From positions 1 through 11,676 of the forward strand of contig JANBPK010001765.1 of the NCBI GenBank assembly GCA_027579435.1: a stretch of 11,676 nucleotides of DNA, given 5' to 3'. The notes beneath the pieces are model-generated. The model was not told the DNA's origin, ran no database searches, and saw nothing but the letters and a program-made list of their open reading frames with translations. Shown piece by piece: positions 7,256 through 11,676 of the stretch; positions within the stretch are counted from its first letter, which is position 1, and every line of letters begins with the position of its first letter. The position numbers and the translations under genes are program-made. The stretch comes from Candolleomyces eurysporus (taxonomy: Eukaryota > Basidiomycota > Agaricomycetes > Agaricales > Psathyrellaceae).

Positions 7256-8620
7256 TTTTTTTTTTTTTAAGTCCTATTTATATTCTGGGGCATGAAGGCA
7301 GGCTGGTTACTATCTATGATACAGGTAAACAACAACATTGAGAACAAATTAAGACATGATGCTATTGCTAAGCAACGTGAGCCTTGCCTGAGGCCAGGTG
7401 CTTGAGTGTGTGTTAGCCAGTAGAGTTGGCACCTGCAGACATGGTTTAGGTTGTGGCACTCAGAGGCCCCCAACCTCTACCCCTCCTGTTGGCCACAGCC
7501 CCCCCTCCATTCAGGTTATGATAGGGCAAGCCCTGGCAAGGTTCTTCTTGGCTTTTGCCTTATGGTGCCTCCTCCGGCCCGCCTTGACTTCCCCTCCCTT
7601 CAGCAGCACCACAGCCAAAACTCAGGGGCATGGATTAGACACCCGCCCCAACCATCATCCAGTGCCCTGAGATGCAGAACGGAATCCAAACACATTTGGG
7701 TTCTGCTGAAAAAAGCCAATCAGCTTGTTCAGGAGCTTTGGTGATTGGCGCCTAGTTAACATGTCTACGCGTCTAGTGAATATGTGCTTGTGCAATTGCC
7801 TTTTGGCACCATATGTGCATGCGTGCATCTCTGGGATATTGAACTGGCAGTAGTATTCGCTGATGGGGGCATGGTTGAGGATTGCTCTGCACATCCGTGT
7901 GCATAGTAGCATGTNCCCCCCCCACTGATTTCAGCCACAAACTGCCATTGGCATAAGTGGGTGCTATCTCCATCCCCTTTAACTTGTGCATCGCAAAGAA
8001 CTGGGACCCTCAATATTTCTTATCCTGGAACATTGTCACCCAAGAATTGAGTGCTGACTGGGTTATGCCTTTGTGCACACAGTAGCTGGCCTCTGGCCCA
8101 CCAGAATGGGCAGAAGGCTGCAGGTGGCCTTGTGGGCCTTGTGCTGGACGCCCCACTCAAGCTTTGAAGGGGTGCTGACAAATTTGATGAAGCAGTCCTC
8201 TCTTCCTGAGAGCTGCTGATCAAAAGCCTTGCGCATGGCTAAGGAATGCACTTGTCCTGAGTGGACAGACAGCTCTACTGACCTCCTTGCTGAGGACATT
8301 GAATTGGTGAAGACAATGATGTGGTCACAGCTGTCCAGTGCCGTGGCTCTCACAACTGCTGCCTTTATTGCAAATAACTGTGCACATGCAGAGGTGATCT
8401 TTCCTGCCGCCCACGTAGAGGTGATGGAGTTGTGTCCAGCTTGTTCAATCACAAATGATGCTGTTGCCTGATGCGTGGTGCACCTTGGGACTGAACAATC
8501 CATCCTGCAGCACACTGTGCCTCACTGCTGTGCAGCCTGTCTTTGCAATGTGTCAAGAAAGGTTCATCACTTAGGCAGTGTGTCCTCTCCCTTGGGGTTG
8601 AAATTGTCAAACAGTACCCT
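7256..8620 (-). mobile_element. Third LINE copy (copy B), 5'-truncated, inserted into copy C
   Basis: On the minus strand this 1,365-bp copy begins at 8620 with AGGGTACTGTTTGACAAT, continues through RNase H and the C-terminal region to the stop at 7655-7657, has a 3' UTR of about 383 nt and ends GAATATAAATAGGACTT plus a poly(A) of at least 13 (the T-run in 7254-7268). It is bounded by perfect 16-bp duplications of copy C sequence, so it came in by target-primed reverse transcription after copy C was in place. The 5' truncation point is almost the base at which copy A similarity begins. Confidence 0.9.
7655..8620 (-). pseudogene. LINE ORF2 C-terminus with degenerate RNase H (copy B)
   Basis: A minus-strand frame at 8515-8063 holds the RNase H region: ACAQLFAIKAAVVRATALDS, DHIIVFTNSMSSARRS, HSGQVHSLA and TPSKLEWGVQHKAHKA. 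The Glu of AELF is Gln and the Asp of FTD is Asn, so two metal ligands are lost. A frameshift near 8063 leads to the next block (KLKGMEIAPTYANGSLWLKS, about 7990-7940). An N within a C-run at 7915 marks a further shift. The last block, 7912-7655, reads HAPISEYYCQFNIPEMHACT, a Cys/His stretch ending HIFTRR, then SPKLLNKLIGFFQQNPNVFG and the stop. The Cys/His block is the zinc-knuckle-like end usual in these elements. It is not functional. Confidence 0.75.
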
Positions 8621-8636
8621 TAGTGAATATGTGCTT
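8621..8636. repeat. Target site duplication, right copy (16 bp)
   Basis: TAGTGAATATGTGCTT is identical to 7240-7255. The sequence after it (GCATGATTGCGTCTCGGCACC) is the continuation of copy C, as shown by the same order in copy B at 7775-7810. Confidence 0.9.
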
Positions 8637-9626
8637 GCATGATTGCGTCTCGGCACCACGTGTGCATGTGTGCAATTCTGGGATATAGGAATCACCAGTA
8701 GTACTCGCTGATGGGGGCATGGTTGAAATTGCTCTGCACATCCGCATGCATAGTAGGGTGTCTTCTCCCACTGACTTCAACCACAATCTGCCATTGGCGT
8801 ATGTGGGCGCTATCTCCATCCCCTTCAACTCGTGCATCACGAGGAACTGGGACTCTCTGTACTTCTCATCCCGGAATATTGTTGCCCAAGAATCGAGTGC
8901 TGGCTGGGTGATGCCTTTGCGCACACTGTCCAGTATTGTAGCTGGCCTTCTGCCCACTGGGATGGGTGGGAGGCTGCAGGCAGCCCTGTGGGCCTTATTG
9001 TTGGATGGCTCACTCAAGTTTAGAAAGGGTGCCAATGAATTTGATGAAGTGGTCCTCTCCTCCTGAGAGCCACTGATCAAGAGCCTTGCACACGGCTAAG
9101 GAGTGCACCTGTCCTGAATGGACAGATGGGTCCACCAACCTCTTTGCTGAGAACATCAAGTCAGTGAAGACAATGATGTGGTCGCAGCCGTCCAGTGCCG
9201 TGGCTCTGACGACCGCTGCCCTTATCACAAATAGCTCTGCACATGCAGAAGTGATCTTTCCTGCCACCAATGTAGAGGTGACGAGGTCGTGTCCAGCTCG
9301 TTCAATCACGAACGATGCTGTTGCCTGGTGCGCAGTGCACCTTGGGACCGAACAATCTGTCCCGCAGCACGCTGTGCCTCAATGTTGTGCAGCCTGTCTC
9401 TGCAGTGTGTCAAGAAAGGTGCATCGCTTAAGCAGCGCGTCCTCTCCCTTGCGGTCAAAGTTGTCAAACAGTACCCTGTTCTGGTGCTTGTCCAGTAGTC
9501 ACTCCCCCAGGGTGTTCCAAAAAGTCCAGGTATTGAAAACTCTGCGTGGAGAGTCCAACCAATCGTCCAACCCAAAAATAGACCAGCCAACTTGGCGAGC
9601 AGGGTAACTCGCCTTCTTCTCCTCAT
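8637..9626 (-). pseudogene. LINE ORF2 C-terminus with RNase H (copy C)
   Basis: Three minus-strand frames in succession: 9626-9306 (HAEFSIPGLFGTPWGSDYW, then YCLTTLTARERT), 9309-9010 (ACAELFVIRAAVVRATALDG, then DHIIVFTDLM and HSGQVHSLAVCKAL) and 9080-8637 (HKAHRAACSLPP.., PTYANGRLWLKS, a Cys-rich block, CKHIFT). This copy keeps the Glu of the AELF motif and the Asp of FTD, so it is the least decayed RNase H of the three. Two frameshifts, near 9300 and near 9020, break it, and copy B interrupts it at HIFT. The last part (ending SPKLLNELIGFLQQN) is beyond copy B, at 7239-7119. It is inactive as it stands; some shifts could be sequencing errors. Confidence 0.75.
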
Positions 9627-9856
9627 CCTTTGCTTCTGGTCTGCCTTTGATACCTGGTTCTTAGGTGTGCCACAAGGCGATTTACCCGTGTCTATTATTT
9701 TCTGATCTAATGGTGCTGATTAGAATGGCGCCAAAAGGGAACAACAGCCCCATTGACATCAATGCCCCTGAGCATTTGTGCCGTAAATGCAGCAATTTGC
9801 TGCTCATTAGGGGGCCTGCGCAATCAGGTCACCACCCTGGCCAGTATTACCTTCAT

Positions 9857-9909
9857 GTAAGCTTTCTATAGACTCTTTCAGGTGGTCAAACATATGACTT
9901 TTCTTCTAG
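9857..9909 (+). other. Intron 1 of the zinc-finger gene (53 nt)
   Basis: It begins GTAAGC and ends TTCTTCTAG, with ATATGAC as a possible branch site. Splicing is phase 0 and joins PGQYYLH to CYACVGWHY, which completes the second Cys pair of the finger. An alternative acceptor (CTTTCAG at 9881) gives no such Cys pair. The length is usual for agaricomycete introns. Confidence 0.7.
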
Positions 9910-10740
9910 TGCTATGCCTGCGTTGGCTGGCATTATGTCTTTCCAAAAGGCATTGCTCCTGGCCAAGCAATGGCACCTTTTGCGGCTCCTGCTGTGCCTT
10001 CTGCCCCATTGGAGGGGGGGGGTCCCCACCAAGCTGAAATGCCAGCACAGCTTGTGCAGGAAAGCTGTTGCTTCGGCCTGCAACCACAAACAATGCAAGG
10101 TTCATTGTATTGTTGAAGGTGGTTGCAAGTTGAAGGGCCACACAGAGAAGGCACTCATGGACAAGCAAAGAGGGAAGCTTGCCAACCATGTCCCAAAGCC
10201 GCTGCCAGGCCTTCAGCAAATGGAGGATCAGATCCGTACATTACATGAGGATGGCCTATTGGATTTGTTCAAGCTACCTCCTCCAACTGGCAACAACACC
10301 GAACCTTGGATCCCAGAGCTCAACAATGACACCCAGGCACTCCTCAATGTGGGAAAGAGATAATGGAGATTCAGATGCTGAGTCCTTTGATGAACATATG
10401 CTCGCTCTCAGCCTTGAAGCTTCCCGTCAGGAGTTTTTATGCAGGAGTGGGTAGCTCAGTTAGTGTGTCTTCAGGGTCTCTCTTGGCAGGCCATCCCTCT
10501 GGATCTCAGCTTCCCCCTATTTGCACACTCTTTGTGACCATTGACTCCATAGCGTCAAGTTCAGTAAAAGTTTCTCAAGCGCAGCCACCCAAGCCTGCTA
10601 TTACTCAACAGCTAGACCCAATCTGGCACCAAGACTGGTCCCAGTTGGCCGAGGAGCAAGGCAATTGTGCTCGACAACCCGAGTCTCTGCGTCGAGCTAC
10701 AAAGGTCCAGAATTTCACTGTTGTCTATTGGGATACACAT

Positions 10741-10798
10741 GTGAGTATTAATTAATTCATGAGCTTTTTAGTTTATTTACTCACTGTATTACCATCAG
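10741..10798 (+). other. Intron 2 of the zinc-finger gene (58 nt)
   Basis: It begins GTGAGTATT and ends ACCATCAG, with TTACTCAC as a possible branch site. Splicing is phase 0 and joins VVYWDTH to ESEPIIVEASAAKCPQWP, giving one frame open to about 11404. Without splicing the frame stops within the intron (TAATTAATT). Confidence 0.75.
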
Positions 10799-11588
10799 GA
10801 ATCTGAGCCTATTATTGTCGAGGCCAGCGCTGCCAAGTGCCCTCAGTGGCCTATTTTTACAGTCCAAGATTCATCATTCATTGACGGAATTATCACGTCA
10901 GAGGCAGTCCAGTACTACAGCTATACAAATGATCACTGGACAACGATTTCCCAGAATCACCCCATTGAACTTTGCACCAATTCCTTTATTCTTTTATGTC
11001 GTCCCAACACCAAAGGCCTCCAGCAATTTGAAGACTATGTCCCTCAAGGGCAAAAGCAGGCATCTGTTATGCAACAGCATCAGAATATGCCTGGTGAATG
11101 CCAAGGAACACTGACAAAGCTCAAGGCCAACAAGACCTCAGCTCGGGAACCCATGGTTAGCCCTGATTCATCACCAGCTTGTCCCCCAAAGCGTCAACAA
11201 AGCAAGCGGTGTCCAAGTCCTGCTAAACTCACCTTCACTTCACTTCCTGACACACCTGTCTTCACTACTCCACCAACGCCACCTCCTCTCTCTGAATCCC
11301 CACCCCTTCCTGCTAGTGTTCTCCCTGCCAGCTCATCAACCCTTGTGTCCAGTATTCTGAGCCCATCTGCCAACACCATCACCATTCTGTCTGACTCAGA
11401 GGCTNGAAAGTCGACATCCCCAAACATGCAGAACTTCCTCGCAAAGCTAGAACAAGTGCTGCATGGCCCAATGGGCTGTACGCCATTGAAATGGCTGCCT
11501 TTTTCATCAAGATGGACAGCCTGAAGCGGAAAGTCAAAGGATTCGAGGCACGGTTCAAGAAGGCCTTTGATGAGGATCCACCCCCCCT

Positions 11589-11676
11589 TTTTTTTTTTTT
11601 TTGAAATCCTATTTATATTCTGGGCGCAGGAGGCAGGCCAGTTGCTATCTACAAATACATGTAAACAACATTAGAA
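11589..11676 (-). mobile_element. LINE 3' end (copy D), continues beyond the window
   Basis: A T-run of 14 (11589-11602) is followed by GAAATCCTATTTATATTC and GCAGGAGGCAGGCCAGTTGC, the same 3' end as copies B and C in minus orientation with its poly(A). The insertion falls in the reading frame of the zinc-finger gene just after ..FDEDPPP and follows a run of eight C. The coding part and the target duplication would lie to the right, outside the window. Confidence 0.85.

Larger units (their letters stand above)
6713..9640 (-). mobile_element. Second LINE copy (copy C), 5'-truncated, split by copy B
   Basis: On the minus strand this copy runs from about 9640 to 8637 and resumes at 7239, ending at 6713. 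The 3' end has a 3' UTR of about 382 nt after the stop at 7119-7121, then GAATATAAATAGGA, an A/T-rich spacer and eight A residues (T-run 6713-6720). Removing the segment 7256-8620 plus one copy of the 16-base flanking repeat restores collinearity with copies A and B. The 5' part starts close to 9626-9640 and lacks ORF1, endonuclease and RT. It lies directly against copy A in the opposite orientation. I could not find a target site duplication or the missing end of copy A on the far side. Confidence 0.75.
9725..11588 (+). pseudogene. Multi-zinc-finger protein gene of an agaricomycete-type family, 3' end cut by a LINE
   Basis: Exons: 9725-9856, 9910-10740 and 10799-11588. Domain order: CRKCSNLLLI..PGQYYLH, then CYACVGW after splicing, a GRF-like zinc finger; a Pro/Ala linker (9950-10010); a Cys/His cluster, C-x4-C-x7-C-x4-C-x3-C-x5-C-x4-H (10039-10145); a ubiquitin-interacting-motif-like helix (DEHMLALSLEASRQE); FTVVYWDTH and KCPQWPIF, likely beta strands; a Pro/Ser-rich linker; TITILSDSE, like a SUMO-interacting motif; and WPNGLYAIEMAAFFIKMDSL near the end. 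I recall this layout from basidiomycete hypothetical proteins; the function is unknown, but the motifs suggest nucleic acid and ubiquitin/SUMO binding. Single-base shifts occur in the G9 run (10014-10022), near 10350, in the T5 run (10435-10439) and at the N (11405). They may be sequencing errors. ATG 9725 was chosen because it directly precedes the finger; 9665 is in frame. A LINE cuts the gene at 11589. Confidence 0.65.

Noticed and set aside
6621..7744. Open frames with Leu/Pro/Ser-rich peptides (both strands)
   Set aside because: They lie in the LINE 3' UTR copies and differ between copies in frame; they are not conserved as protein.
8229..9607. Plus-strand open frames across copies B and C
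   Set aside because: The minus-strand frames carry the RNase H motifs; the plus-strand ones are antisense shadows and recur in each copy for that reason.
9639..9648. GGTCTGCCTTT as the second target duplication of copy C (compare CCTGCCCTTT at 6706-6715)
   Set aside because: The match is short and inexact, and the sequence after it (GATACCTGG..) is not the continuation of copy A, which should read ATGACCCAAAC or similar.
9878..10219. Minus-strand open frames over the zinc-finger gene
   Set aside because: They are shadows of the plus-strand coding sequence, which has the Cys/His pattern and introns.
1..11676. LTR retrotransposon with the end repeats as LTRs
   Set aside because: The repeat at both ends is a LINE 3' UTR also found twice inside with poly(A); there is no primer-binding site, protease, integrase or TG..CA ending.

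Overview
The window looks like a transposon-rich accessory region of a fungal, probably agaricomycete (basidiomycete), genome. Three things point there: two short GT..AG introns (53 and 58 nt), remains of a LINE whose endonuclease and RNase H parts look like those of basidiomycete LINEs, and a multi-zinc-finger protein of a type I associate with Agaricomycetes. The family assignments come from memory of these families; no search was run. Almost nothing is an intact gene. There are six N bases, most of them beside homopolymers, and several single-base frameshifts in homopolymers, so some breaks may be sequencing errors.

Layout. Bases 1-191 are the 3' untranslated tail of a LINE (minus strand) that enters from the left. 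Bases 192-1331 are AT-rich with no convincing gene. Bases 1332-1865 hold a decayed hypothetical protein with two in-frame stops. Bases 2354-3100 hold a second decayed reading frame of unknown family with three stops, ending in a helical, coiled-coil-like stretch. Bases 3101-3640 are unassigned, and 3641-3780 are A-rich with a GATAA microsatellite.

Bases 3785-9640 are a stack of LINE remains. A minus-strand piece (3785-5640) carries the end of ORF1, the endonuclease and the endonuclease-RT linker. It is followed head to head by a plus-strand piece (5680-6712) with the RNase H/C-terminal region and part of the 3' UTR. Together they look like one LINE insertion with a 5' inversion (twin priming) that lost the RT. 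The endonuclease piece is split by a 511-bp fold-back insertion (4308-4818) with 9-bp flanking repeats, and this holds an inner MITE-like element (4478-4749) with TAA flanks. A second, minus-strand LINE (6713-about 9640) abuts the plus-strand piece. It is itself split by a third LINE copy (7256-8620) flanked by a perfect 16-bp target site duplication.

Bases 9725-11588 carry the most gene-like locus. It is a two-intron, plus-strand gene for a protein with a GRF-like zinc finger, a Cys/His cluster, a ubiquitin-interacting-motif-like helix, a beta-rich YWD/CPxWP region and a SUMO-interacting-motif-like sequence. It has four likely single-base frame breaks. It is cut at its 3' end by another LINE (minus strand, 11589 to the window end).

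The order of events that can be read is: the inverted LINE (3785-6712) first; then the fold-back insertions into it and the second LINE beside it; then the third LINE into the second. I see no rRNA, tRNA, CRISPR array, defence locus or biosynthetic cluster.
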